DNA of 51,447 bases from Acephala macrosclerotiorum (Eukaryota > Ascomycota > Leotiomycetes > Helotiales > Mollisiaceae). The stretch lies in the NCBI GenBank assembly GCA_014904845.1, contig MU119522.1:4965-56411 (forward strand). Reading direction: 5' to 3'. The notes beneath the pieces were generated by a model. It was not told where the DNA came from, made no database searches, and worked only from the letters and a program-made list of their open reading frames with translations. Made by a program: the position numbers and the translations under genes. This document shows positions 1 through 10,533 of the stretch, piece after piece (position 1 is the first letter of the stretch; the number at the start of each line of letters is the position of its first letter).

Positions 1-110
<110 letters not shown>

Positions 111-660
111 TATATTTATATTTAAATAATTTATATTTTAAAATTTAAATAATTTTATTAATTTTTAATAAAATATATTAATAAATTTTAATTTGATCGA
201 AAATTCGATAATAATCGAATTAGTGTATTATTTTTTGTTTAATTAGTTTTAATTTAGAATATCGTTTATCGAGTTTATTAAATTGCGATTAATTTAAATT
301 TAAAATTAAAATATTTAAAATTTTATATATTATAAAATTTTATTTTAAAATTTTTAATTAATTTTATTATATACGTATTAAAATATATCGTTATAAAATT
401 TAAATATACAATTTTTAGTATTTTTTATTAAAATATATTAATACAATTTTAAATTTAATCGAATTAATATAATCGTATTTTAAGTTTAAAATTTTAAAAA
501 ATTTTAATATACGTTTTATTTTACGAATTTTTTATTTATTAATTTAAAAATATTTTAAATTATATTATTTTTAAAAGTTTAAATTTAATAAAATAATTAA
601 CGTATAATATATTTCGTATATAGTATATATAATAAAATAAAAATAAAAATTATTATAAAA
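111..660. repeat. RIP-mutated AT-rich repeat fragment
   Basis: This stretch is extremely AT-rich and its few Cs are mostly in CpG. Its reverse complement resembles the AT block further right: the run around 555-600 (antisense reading 'attattttattaaattta') matches segments near 20345, 23145 and 25265, and 185-290 matches 20725-20835 in the same orientation. It is therefore a dispersed, mutated repeat and not unique sequence. Its class is not recognisable. Confidence 0.7.
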
Positions 661-1017
661 TTAAATAATATATACGAATTAAATAATATATACAAATTAA
701 ATAATATATACAAATTAAATAATATATACAAATTAAATAATAAATATAAATTGAATAATATATACGAATTAAATAATATATATAAATTAAATAATATATA
801 CGAGTTAAATATTATATACGAGTTAAATAATATATACGAGTTAAATACAAAAGACGAAAATATAAATCTCAGACCAATCAAAGAATTTGAAGATGCTGTA
901 GAGTTGCATTCGCCTCGCATCGAGATCCAGGCAAAAGCACCGCTAGATGAATACGAAGATGAAGAGGAGGAACGCAAGCTGAAGTTCTTATGTCGGTTCA
1001 ATCAGGTGACCGCTTAG
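601..1017 (+). CDS. Open frame across the AT/normal border, possible 3' end of a gene (partial, unrecognised)
   Basis: A single frame stays open from just after a TAA at 598-600 to a TAG at 1015-1017. It runs through AT-rich sequence, then the NNIYEL minisatellite, then about 56 residues of ordinary composition. The tail is charged, includes 'EYEDEEEERKLKFLCRF', and looks like real coding sequence. The frame contains no convincing ATG, and the only early start is a TTG at 751. This could be the last exon of a gene whose upstream part was destroyed by RIP, or an accidental open frame. I do not recognise the family. Confidence 0.3.
   Translation, partial: RIIYFVYSIYNKIKIKIIIKLNNIYELNNIYKLNNIYKLNNIYKLNNKYKLNNIYELNNIYKLNNIYELNIIYELNNIYELNTKDENINLRPIKEFEDAVELHSPRIEIQAKAPLDEYEDEEEERKLKFLCRFNQVTA
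661..851 (+). repeat. 18-bp minisatellite encoding a hexapeptide in frame
   Basis: About ten to eleven imperfect copies of an 18-bp unit (TTAAATAATATATACGAA type) lie in tandem. Because 18 is divisible by three, one plus-strand frame reads NNIYEL/NNIYKL repeatedly. Variation between units is mostly A/G and T/C. Confidence 0.9.
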
Positions 1018-1487
1018 CGATCGGCTGGAGGATCTTGGCAATGACCCCTATTGCCCCTAACAACGGCTGCCCCAGCGTCCACTCTTTAATCTTACGTCCA
1101 CTCTGTTTAATTATATAGGTAGCTAGGTGCCCCCTCTGGAAGGGGCAGACAGAATATAATCATTGACACCAGACTAAGATCTTAGTGTTTTGTGATTACC
1201 CCCGGACGTGCCAACATCTTACGTGACAGGATAGAAAGGATACTGCAGGAAAAGGAAAGACTGGAGAGAATTCAAGAACCCGAGGATCTAGAAGAGCAGA
1301 CGAAGAGAGAGATTCTGGATGCGCAGTGGCGACGTCCCTGATGTTCGGCAGCCTAATACCATATTCTTTCCAGAGTGGTCTTTGCATTTGCTCAATAGGT
1401 GTACAGGGATGTTTAAAGCCAACACCAAATTTCTATTCTACACCGTTCCTACAATCTTTCCAATACTCACAATCGCACTCTCATATC
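1018..1487. other. Intergenic, 3' side of MSH1
   Basis: This is normal-composition sequence between the open frame ending at 1017 and the MSH1 stop. Short open frames on both strands show no recognisable protein. I see nothing else in it. Confidence 0.6.
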
Positions 1488-4400
1488 CTACACCTCTTTT
1501 TTCTCCAAAACCACCTTCGCAGCAAGAATAGCCTCCTCCGGCAGCCCCGCTAACCTCGCTACCTTCAATGCGTGACTACTCCTATTAATCCCCTCCTTCA
1601 ATCTATGCACATACCTAAACCCCTCTCCGACCTCATCCTCCACAACATCCGTACAATAATACCCCACACTCTCAATCCCCTCCTCCTTCAACAAATCCGC
1701 CAATTCATGAAAATGCGTAGCAAAAAGCGTCCTGCATTTATTCACCTCGCTGAGATGATAGAGGCAAGCGAATGCAACGGCAGTTCCATCAACTGGCGTC
1801 GTGCCTCGTCCTATCTCGTCCATTATCACGAAGGAGCGGGGAGTCGCTTGTTTTAGGATTGTGGCTGTTTCGAGCATCTCGACCATGAATGTTGATTGGT
1901 CTTTATATAAATTATCTGCTGACCCGACACGACTGAATATCTGATCCACGATCCCCAGCTCGGCGTACTCAGCTGGGACATAAGAGCCTACTTGTGCCAG
2001 GATTGTGATTAAGGCGTTTTGGCGGAGGAAGGTAGACTTTCCTGCCATATTGGGACCAGTGATAAACCATGTTTGTTGGGCGTCACCGACGAAACAGTCA
2101 TTTGCTACGAAGGTTCGTCCTTCCTCTTCAAGTCCACCTTCAACTGTGGGATGACGTCCGCCGACGATTTTATGGGATTGTGTTTGGTTGAGAATTGGGC
2201 GTGTCCAGTGCCGTTCTGCTGCAAGTGTGGCGAAGGAACAGGATATGTCGAGTTCGTCGAGGACGCAAGCGTTTCGGCGGAGTTTGATGATGTTGTGAAT
2301 TACTTGCTCGCGGAGGTCGTTGAATACACGTTGTTCTTCGGAGCGGATGTAGACTTTGCATTGGTCGATTCGTTCTCCGAGATTTGTCCATTCTGGGTGG
2401 TGGAAGGACTTTGTGCTTTTGCTGGAACTGACGTTTCGGAGAGTGGAGAGGTTGAGTTTGATGTCTTTGCCTTTGATATGGCATATGTAGCCAAGACTTG
2501 GCGTGAACTTTAAGGTGAGGCTTGGGGCGCTGAATCGTCCTTGGAGTGTTTCTTCCAGCGTCTCCTTGCCTGCCTCTAAGCTGATCAGAGCTTCGTGGAG
2601 GCGTTTCAAAACCGGGCTAGCAGATGGCTTCATGATCCAAACACCGTTATCATTACCATAGCACTCTTTGACGGAGTTAGGCTTCTTTTTGCGAGATTTT
2701 GGAAGTACATTCATGTCCTCACTGGAGCCTTCTGAGGTGATTATATCTTGTGTTAGGGCTTGCATCTCTCCAGCTTGGCCACTCTCAATACGGTGCTGCT
2801 GCACAAGTCCTTCTTCGTCGATAGCTTCCTTGATCGAGTTTGCAAGGGCGATGGTTCCTTCGAGGTTGATGCGAGATATCTGGGTTTGGATACATGACTC
2901 GCCTGCATCGTTCCTTTTCAGGGTAAAAACGAGGTCTCGAGTTGCGAATACGGTGGCTGCCAATGCCAGAAGATCGTCTGCATCACCTCGTCCAAAGGCA
3001 AATTTCTGTAAAAGGCGATGAGAGTCGTGACTCCTTCTTAGAAGGATGACTAGTCGTTCTCGCAGTGTTGCATCGTTCAGCATGTACGATACCAGATCAA
3101 GCCGAGCATTGATGATATCGACTGAGGTTGATGGAGAAGCTGGAAGATTGTCAGCATGAGCTCGCCAAATTTCCAATGATATACCGACAAAGCCAATGTT
3201 CCAGTAACCTCGATCCGCCCTTGGTAACAGTCCGTCTGACTGTATGCAGCAGGCTGCCTTTCGAAAGACCATCTCTCATAGTTCTCTTTACCTCTAAAGC
3301 CCGCATGGTGTTCTTGTCAATCCCCATGACATCCCGCTGTCGTGAAGGAGGCTGCAGTTTAATCTTGCTTCCAAAGAGTCTGGTCTCAACGTACTGAAGA
3401 AGAGTGCTTCCGGCAGCTACCTCTTGGGCTGTAAATTCAGCTGCCAACGGAATAGGGACCGGCGATTCCAGTACTGGGCCCCATTCTGAAATACTCTGGG
3501 TTCTGCTCACATCGATATACGTGATAAGAGAATAATCCTCTCCAAGAACAGAAAAGATTTCATGGTCCTTCGAGGCCTTGAGATTTTCATCCAAGACAAT
3601 CTCTCGTGCCCCGATACGAGCCAAGAACGACGGCATCATTGCGAGCGTGGTAGATTGAGTGAAGAAATGTCCAGTAGATAGGTCAAGCCATGCTAGTCCG
3701 ATGGATTCATGAGAATGTTGGCCCTGGGGTTCTTGTGCATGAATAGCTAGAACATAGTTGTTGCTGAAAGGATCCATAAAATTCTCATCAATCAGAGTCC
3801 CTGGAGTGACAACTCTCGCTACCCGCCGATCGTGCATCAAGCCTCCAGCTTTGACTTGACCAGATGCATCATTTGGAAACTCCTCGGCTATCGCGACATA
3901 ACGATTGAGGTCTTGAACAAGTATCTTCAGATACCGGTCAAGCTGGAAGAATGGAAAGCCAGCCTACAGTGTCAGCAATGATCACTTATCGGAGAAGAGA
4001 AACAAACCATGGGCACGAAGCGATCACCGCTTATTGGCTTATCAGCCACCTTTAGATTCAACTGGGGTCCAAACTGTTGAGCATGCTCAAAGTACATCTC
4101 GTAAAAGCCGCCAACACGTGTCAGCAGAACACAATTTTCGAACTTGTGCATGTTATTCCGCGCCTGCTGTATAACGGTTGGATAAGATTGAGATTCATTC
4201 TCGAGTTTCAGAGGCTCCAAGGGTGGTGAGTTCTGGGATGGGTCTTCGAGATTGAGAGAGGCTTGTGTCCCCCGGCCTCTTTTTCGTTTCGGCTTTTCAT
4301 CGTTCTCGAGCCTTAGGGCCTTTGATGGGGTTGGCATTTGGGGTAAGTCGCTGAGATTGAGGGAAGCGGTAGTTGTCTTGTCCCTATTCAGAATTCGCCA

Positions 4401-4529
4401 AACTTGACGCGTGAGAGCATGTTGGGACCGTGGGCGAGGTCGACGAGCTTGATGAAGACATCGAATACAGCAGCCTGAGACACTCGAGCGAGGTACAACG
4501 ACCCGAACATGTCTGTATGAGACCAGCAT
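1488..4529 (-). CDS. MSH1: Mitochondrial DNA mismatch repair protein MSH1 (MutS family)
   Basis: Three exons, join 4529-4008, 3963-3189, 3139-1488, give 982 codons plus stop, close to yeast Msh1. Introns: 3964-4007 (44 nt, GTTTGT...TAG, branch GCTGAC) and 3140-3188 (49 nt, donor GTCGGT, branch GCTGAC); the second donor was chosen because it restores the conserved LEHWLSSPSTS. The first ~50 residues are Arg-rich with few acidic residues, consistent with a mitochondrial presequence. MutS domain I carries GGFYEMYFE (FYE at 142-144), the Phe-x-Glu mismatch-contact motif. The C-terminal ABC-type ATPase has Walker A GPNMAGKST (~794-802), signature-region STFMVEMLE, Walker B VIMDEIGRGT (DE ~873-874) and the ATHFHEL histidine switch. 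As a family, Msh1 maintains mtDNA. There is no C-terminal endonuclease domain of the plant MSH1 type. The start is the first in-frame ATG. Confidence 0.95.
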
Positions 4530-5370
4530 CAGGTCTTCACATCGAGTTGGACTAGATAAGTGTGAGATGAACGCGAAGGGATGATGTTCAGAGGTTCAGT
4601 TCAGGCAGGAGACGAAGAGACGCGTGACAAGAAAAACGGGTCATCACGTGCGCTCCCACGGACCATTGGATACACAAACACAAACACACCCCTTTCTCAT
4701 GCAACCAGGGTACTGTAAACGCTTTGGTCTTTGGTACCTGCAATATGCAACAGACTATCGATGCCATCATAAGTTTTCACATTCGGATTCCCAACGAGTA
4801 CTAACAATTCCCCTCACACCCTCTTTTCATCACTGTCCAGTCAAAGAAAAAGCTCCCACAACCCTATAAGCACATGTTCATCCTCCATTGGGCTCGATGC
4901 AGGCCAAAAGAGCGGCCACGATTCGTCCAAAGATTGCCCTCGTTTTCAGTGGCCGACTTTGAGAATTGCGACATGCAACACACATTGCATTTCAAGACTT
5001 GCCGATCTCTTTATTGGTTGTCAACTCCCGAAAACCGCATGCATAAGCCACTCAGGGGATCATGTCCAAATGTTCAATGTCCAATCAACAGGTGGACTTC
5101 TTCTCCACTTCTTGGCATGAGCAGTCTAATATTACTAACATAGGAGCAGAACCTGAATGACAGACGCCAGAAAATGCTTCATTGACCTAAAATACGACAT
5201 GCTTATAAAATCGAGCATTTCAAGGGCAAGCCACAAGGACCTTCTTTATCATTCTCCTCTGGCTGAGCTCCTCCATTTGCTTTTGGGGTATGTGATGCGT
5301 TTCCATTATTCTCGGACTTCGATATCGTTTCCTTCTTCCCTTCAACTGCCCCGTCTTTTGGGCCATCTAG
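4530..5370. other. Intergenic: MSH1 upstream region and quinone reductase 3' side
   Basis: This stretch is the 5' side of MSH1 and the 3' side of the minus-strand gene ending at 5371. Small plus-strand open frames (4624-4869, 4874-5143, 5157-5384) have no domain character. No clear TATA box or RNA gene was seen. Confidence 0.6.
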
Positions 5371-6198
5371 TCAAGCAAAGCTGACCTTGGAGACAGTCAA
5401 CCCGAATTGCTCGCCCTGGATAGTAGCAAGCTCGAGCTCGAGCGCAGATGGCTGACGGGATCCGTCGGCGGCGGAGAAAGTTCCTGCTCCCCATGGAGAA
5501 CCACCACGCATTTCAGTGATGTTGGTGAGTTGGGGAAAGGTGTGCTTGTATCCGAGTGGGACCTGTTTCTCGTCAGATAGATTCAAGCAGTCGTTTCAGC
5601 GATGCTTACATAGATGATGCCGTGGTGGGCCAAGGTTGAGAGAGAAGCAATGACAGTGCTCTCTTGTCCACCACCCTGGGTACCAGTTGAGACGAACACA
5701 CCCGCGAACTTGCCCCAGAAGGCACCAGATCCCCATTGGCCTCCAGTGGTGTCCCAGAATGCCTTCCACTGTGCTGGGAAGTTACCGTAACGGGTTGGGA
5801 TACCGAAGAGGAATGCATCGTATGATTCGAGGGTCTTGGCATCGATGACTGGGTAGTCGGCCTTGGCAGGAGCGTGCATCTGCGAAGTTAATGTCAGCTT
5901 GATGTTGATAGCGAGAAACTTGAGAGATGGTCACCTTGGTCAGGACTTCTTGGGGAAGAGTCTCGGGAACTTGGAAGATGTCGGCCTCAATGCCAGCCTT
6001 CTTCAGACCAGCCTTCTCAGCTTCAGCGAAAGCCTTGATGTGGCCATACATGGAGTCTGGGCAATCGTCAGAAATTGAAGCTCAGGAAACGAGTAAATGA
6101 AGGTCATTGCTGCGGAATGTGATATTGAAGCATAGCGGGGTCGGGGTCGTGTGGCAGATTGGCTACTCACAGTAAACGATTGCTACCTTGGGGGCCAT
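5371..6198 (-). CDS. NAD(P)H:quinone oxidoreductase, WrbA/Pst2 flavodoxin-like family
   Basis: Four exons (6198-6171, 6056-5935, 5879-5610, 5562-5371) give exactly 204 codons, 203 residues, the usual WrbA length. Introns: 6057-6170 (114 nt), 5880-5934 (55 nt, donor GTGACC, branch GCTGACAT), 5563-5609 (47 nt). The N-terminus [16 protein letters not shown] is the FMN-phosphate loop, split by the first intron after TACT. The segment [18 protein letters not shown] and the later [10 protein letters not shown] and [13 protein letters not shown] segments are the flavin-binding loops of type IV quinone reductases. Known role of the family: two-electron reduction of quinones with FMN, protecting against redox cycling. 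Yeast relatives are Pst2, Ycp4 and Rfs1, and orthology among them cannot be settled here. No signal peptide or membrane segment is visible, so it is probably cytosolic. Confidence 0.93.
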
Positions 6199-7172
6199 TG
6201 TGAAGTTGTCTGGGGGGGGTTGAAAGAGTAGTTGAGATGGAATGAAGAAGATGGCAGTGGATGCTTGGGAATGTTGGTTGCTTGTTGGCGGGCAGGAGGT
6301 TTATATCATCGCCGTCGCTCTGGCTGCAGCTACACAGCGACAGGGGTTGCCATCGGTTGCGACCCCTCAGTGCCCCGCTTCTACCCACAAGCAGCTAGCT
6401 GCGTACCTGGAATCGCACCCTTTGCGGTTTAGCCACTGATGCCGCCAGCTTACAATCTGCTGATTAAGGCTCAAATAATGAAACCATCGCAAATCATCAG
6501 TCAGTCATGACAACGACCACGAAAGAACGCCTCAAATGAAACACATCAACCTCTTTGCGCCCAGTCCGTACGTAGCCTTGGTCGGCCGCTTTCAAATCAT
6601 TATCAAGCTTCCTCACGGAAAACCTGGTCTCGCCCGCCAATCTGACATGCTGTGGATGCAGCGCATCCCTGAGCTCGGAAAACTTTACTTTCTGTAACCT
6701 CACTGTACATTGCAGTGTACAACGTCCGATCTGAGGAATCTACTCAGCAGTGCGGCAGGAGGCTGAATGGGTTGGTTCCATAAATTTGTGTCGTGGATAC
6801 AACACGCCTCAATTCCGGGGCATCAGCCTAACACCTCCAGGACGGTCAGTGCATCGGTCTGGGTGTCGTCTGATGCGTGTTCCCCTCGGCCCGTCGTTGC
6901 GATAGCGATCCAATTGTACTCAGGACTCATCTGCTTGTGACATCGCATGGGCGTTCCCACGTAAGGCAATGCGTTCACTAGGCTGTAGGTGCTTGGGTAG
7001 TACTCGGCAGCTGGACCCGGGCCGTTTCGTTTCCTTGGATGTGGTCCGAACAGTTTGAATCCTTACAAAGCGACTGCCTGCTCTTCTCGTATTTTCCTCA
7101 CAATCACTGGTGCCATGTTGTAAAGGTCACGAAAATAATATTGTTAATGTTGGGTATAAAGATATCTTGCCA
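6199..7172. other. Intergenic: quinone reductase promoter side and helicase 3' side
   Basis: About 970 bp without a supportable gene. It contains the 5' region of the quinone reductase and a short palindrome GCAGCTAGCTGC near 6391. Near 6410-6420 the antisense strand has a B-box-like GGTGCGATTCC, but it does not fold into a tRNA. The minus open frame at 6497-6703 has no recognisable domain. Confidence 0.6.
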
Positions 7173-10100
7173 TCACTCCAATTCCTCTTCTTCAAGCTCC
7201 TGCTGCATTTCTAATTCTGCAAAAATTAGCTCTTGTCACGCGCTGGAGCGTCAATCACTTACCCCAATTCTTGCTTGCGCTGGCCAAAATAATGGCAGCT
7301 TTGCCTTTCAGCTTCTCGAGATACTTTACTTCGTCGTGAGATGGGAGCTTCGGCTTCTTTGGTTGCGCCTGTTCACCCGTCCTCAGCCAATGTTCGCCAA
7401 GTGAGAATTTGGATAACTTACCATCAACAAAATCGGCAGAATTTCATTAATGTCTGCTGCTGCCAGAGCTGCCACTGACTTGAAGCCATTCTCCCAAAAG
7501 ACTCGAGCTGTTCGACTCTTGATATACGTGATCTTCGCTAACGAAAGTAGATCTGCTTTAGCACCTGTTAAGTCAGCATTTCCTTTCACTCAAAATTGAT
7601 CCAAAACATACCAGCTTTCAGCCGATCCGAGAAATGGTCCAATACAGCTGCAAGCGCTCCCCAGTTCATTCGCTCACAGAACTTGATCATACCAGCAGCG
7701 AAACCATGACAAGTCTGTGCTAAATTCTGCACAATGCCGCGAGGAAGATCGTATTTCCGTGCCACGGCATGGATCGGCATCTCGTTGCATAGATCTCGAA
7801 GCTGGAGAGCGGCGTAGAAGCGTCGATAGATTCGAGCTGTTTCTATCTCCTCCGGTGTTGACTCTTTCATCGAGCCTCCTTGTGCCCTGCAACGTCTCGG
7901 TTAGCTGGGGTTTTCGAATTGTGTCGGATCAACTTACAGCTTTATAATAGCAAGCGGTTTAACTCCTATGAAGCTCAAAACTCGCAAGTTACTCTCCTCT
8001 AGCCGCTCTACTTCGTTGCTGAATATTATCCAGTTGATATTCGTTTGTGCCTGCACAGGGGTGAACAGGTATAAGACATGCATCTCTCCGTCCATTACAA
8101 AAGCTTGAAGAGCCCTTCGTAGTTCGCGGTGCACAAATAGGCCGTCTTCTGGCGTCAAGGATGATGCTACTATTGCTTGTCCGAGAAGTGTTGCAGAGTA
8201 TTCGTTATCCGGGCCCTTTGTGATGAGCTCGCTTTCTGCTAGTTCGTCAACAGTTGATTTGACCATGGCTGTTAGCTCGTCGTGGTCCATGGAATGGTAT
8301 AACAGTGTGTTTTTTATATAGTCGTCTGTTGATTCCTGGCTTGTCGCCATTCTGACAGCCATGATTTCAAGTAATGCTCTGTTGACACTCAGCTCCATAA
8401 TTACCTCTCCTCGGGAAGTGTAATTTACCTTTTGATGCCTCTCTTGCCAGGTGTAAGACAGCTCTTTACACTGGGTAACTCTGCATTCATGAGCTCTGCA
8501 ACAGCTTCAAGATCACCCTTAGCGCAACAGAGATAGGTCTCCCCAATCTCGTCTTTCCCTTTGCGGCCCGCTCTGCCTCGCATCTGCTGACTAAGCATGT
8601 CAGAATGTTTGACACACTGATGAGCAAACTTACAGCATGGATGGTCCAACTAGGTCGGCTCCCATTCGTGCGCCATACAGGATGACTCTCCTAGCTGGCA
8701 AATTAATACCAGCAGCCAAACTGCATGTTGCAACAATAACCTTGATTACACCTTCATCGTAAGCTGTTGCGACAATCTCACGCTCTTCCGTGGTCAATCC
8801 AGCATCTATTTTTCTCATTAGCTCCTATCTGTGGATTTCGATGATTATGAAGACTTGCGATGAAAAGCAACCCCGATAGGAATCGTTTTCTCTAAAATAT
8901 GGTCCAGCCCTGTAGTCGTACTTCTCAAGTTATGCAAAACATCTCTTCGTTTGTCCATGACCAGAGGATCTATCTCTTCAGGACGTGGCATGACTTGACT
9001 AATCAAGGCAGCATTCATCTCGCACCCCGTGCGACTGCTGCAGAAGACCAGCGCTCCATATCCTGCTCTGGCTGTTTCGTTTGCTAGTGCTGCCACTGCA
9101 TTGATCAATGGATTCTTGAGCTCCTTGTCTTGCGACTGTTCGATATTTCGGCAAGGTTGCGGCCGGATTTGCGAAGATAGTTGAGTCTGAGCGTTGAGCT
9201 GCGTAGCTGCTTTATAGAAACTACTCGAACTCGAGGCTGGATACACGGCATTGTCAAACACCAGGTGTTCTTCGACTGGAACTGGTTTGTATCTTGAGGG
9301 TGACATCTTCGAGTCAGCATACTTCTCTGAGACATATTGGGAGTTATTCGGAAGTCAAATGCCTGGCTTGGGGGTTGCAGCGAGAAGAACTTGTGAGGGC
9401 CGCTAGAAAGGGAAGTATAGCTCAAGGAAGTCATACCTCGAGATATAGAACTTGGCGGAGAGCCATTTTGCTAACAGGTCTGCATTCTAGAAATATCATT
9501 ATAATCATGTCCATAAGAGCAGTAGAGCTGACATACATTCAATGTAGCGCTCATCCCGATCAATTGTACATTTTCCTCAATTTGTAAGGTGAGGAGCTTT
9601 GTCGCCATGAGCTCCAAGATATAGCCGCGACTTTCGTCTTCGATCATATGCAACTCGTCCATGACTACCACACCAAGTTTGTTGATTGAGAAATCCTCGA
9701 TTGCAGCGTTCACAAGCGAGTTAGCCTGTACTTGTGTCAGTTTCAGCCAACTTCACAGGCCTGACTGGTGGACATACCTTTTCTATAGTGCAAACAGCAA
9801 TGTCCATATCATCCCATGAAGCCTTTGTTTTGCTCCCTCCATAAAACCCCATAACCCGGATGGAATCTTCGTCACCACGCTTCCTCCATACCGTTGGCCG
9901 CTCTTGACCTGGAGACGGCTTTCCAATGCCTTCAACGACTTTTCTCAACCAACGCTGTTTCTCTTGGACGAGAGCAACATATGGTAAAACAAGCAAAGCT
10001 TTCTTTCCAGGATTGTTCAGAATTTTCTTCAACATCAAAACGTCAGCGACGAGTGATTTGCCTCCTCCCGTCGGCGCGGTATAGACAAGATTTCTCTCAC

Positions 10101-10533
10101 CACCAAGCGCTCCACTTCGTAACAAACATTCCGATTGCCATGGGTAGATAGACCTGATACCAAGAGATGCAAAATTGGTGACAAGTTGTTTTGATAGTCC
10201 ATAAGAAGGATGCGAGAGGTCCAGAATGGGATTCGCCGTCAGAGTAGGCGTCAAAGCTAGCGTTCTCCTCTGTGAGTACTCCGATGGGCCTCGATCGACG
10301 ACATCACGAATCTTGCCTGCGGTCAAGGCCGCCAAAGAGGTGACACGCTGAATCGTGGGTCGACGAAATTCCACTCGGCTGAGATCTGCTGTTGGTTTCG
10401 AGTCGTTTCCATCTTTGCGATAGTCATCGAAAGTTCGTTTCTGAGCAAGATGAGCAATGGTTGTATGGGCAGCCTTGGCAGCCTCGATACTTGTTGTGTG
10501 ATATACACCCGTTATACTTCTGTTGACATCCAT
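7173..10533 (-). CDS. HELQ/Hel308-like (POLQ-type helicase domain) Ski2-family DNA helicase
   Basis: Eleven exons (10533-9778, 9725-9537, 9486-9437, 9292-8859, 8805-8634, 8590-8429, 8378-7938, 7886-7612, 7564-7422, 7368-7263, 7216-7173) sum to exactly 924 codons. Motifs in order: Q-like YPWQSECL, Walker A APTGGGKS (~153-160), DELH box (~275-278), motif III GMSATL (~309-314), LVFCSSRTGCE, FHHAGLTTEERE, VATCSLAAGINLPAR and QMRGRAGRKG (~536-545). The C-terminal part resembles the winged-helix/ratchet region of Hel308/HELQ. The protein ends in an acidic ELEEEELE tail with no A-family polymerase domain, so it is HELQ-like and not a full POLQ/Mus308. As a family these are 3'-5' helicases acting at stalled or broken forks. 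An in-frame ATG at 10602 would add 23 residues; I prefer 10533. The intron at 8806-8858 has a GC donor. Confidence 0.92.

Noticed and set aside
661..851. Possible CRISPR-like array
   Set aside because: The units are contiguous 18-bp tandem repeats without unique spacers, in a eukaryotic context.
2019..2513. 164-codon plus-strand frame across MSH1
   Set aside because: It is antisense to well-supported MutS sequence; a shadow frame.
4624..5143. Plus-strand open frames between MSH1 and the quinone reductase
   Set aside because: They are short, in two frames, with no domain, no intron logic and no protein-like composition.
6395..6445. tRNA-like B-box (GGTGCGATTCC on the minus strand)
   Set aside because: The T-stem does not pair (AAAGG against CCAGG), no matching acceptor stem exists, and the nearby anticodon-like hairpin has a nine-base loop without a U33.
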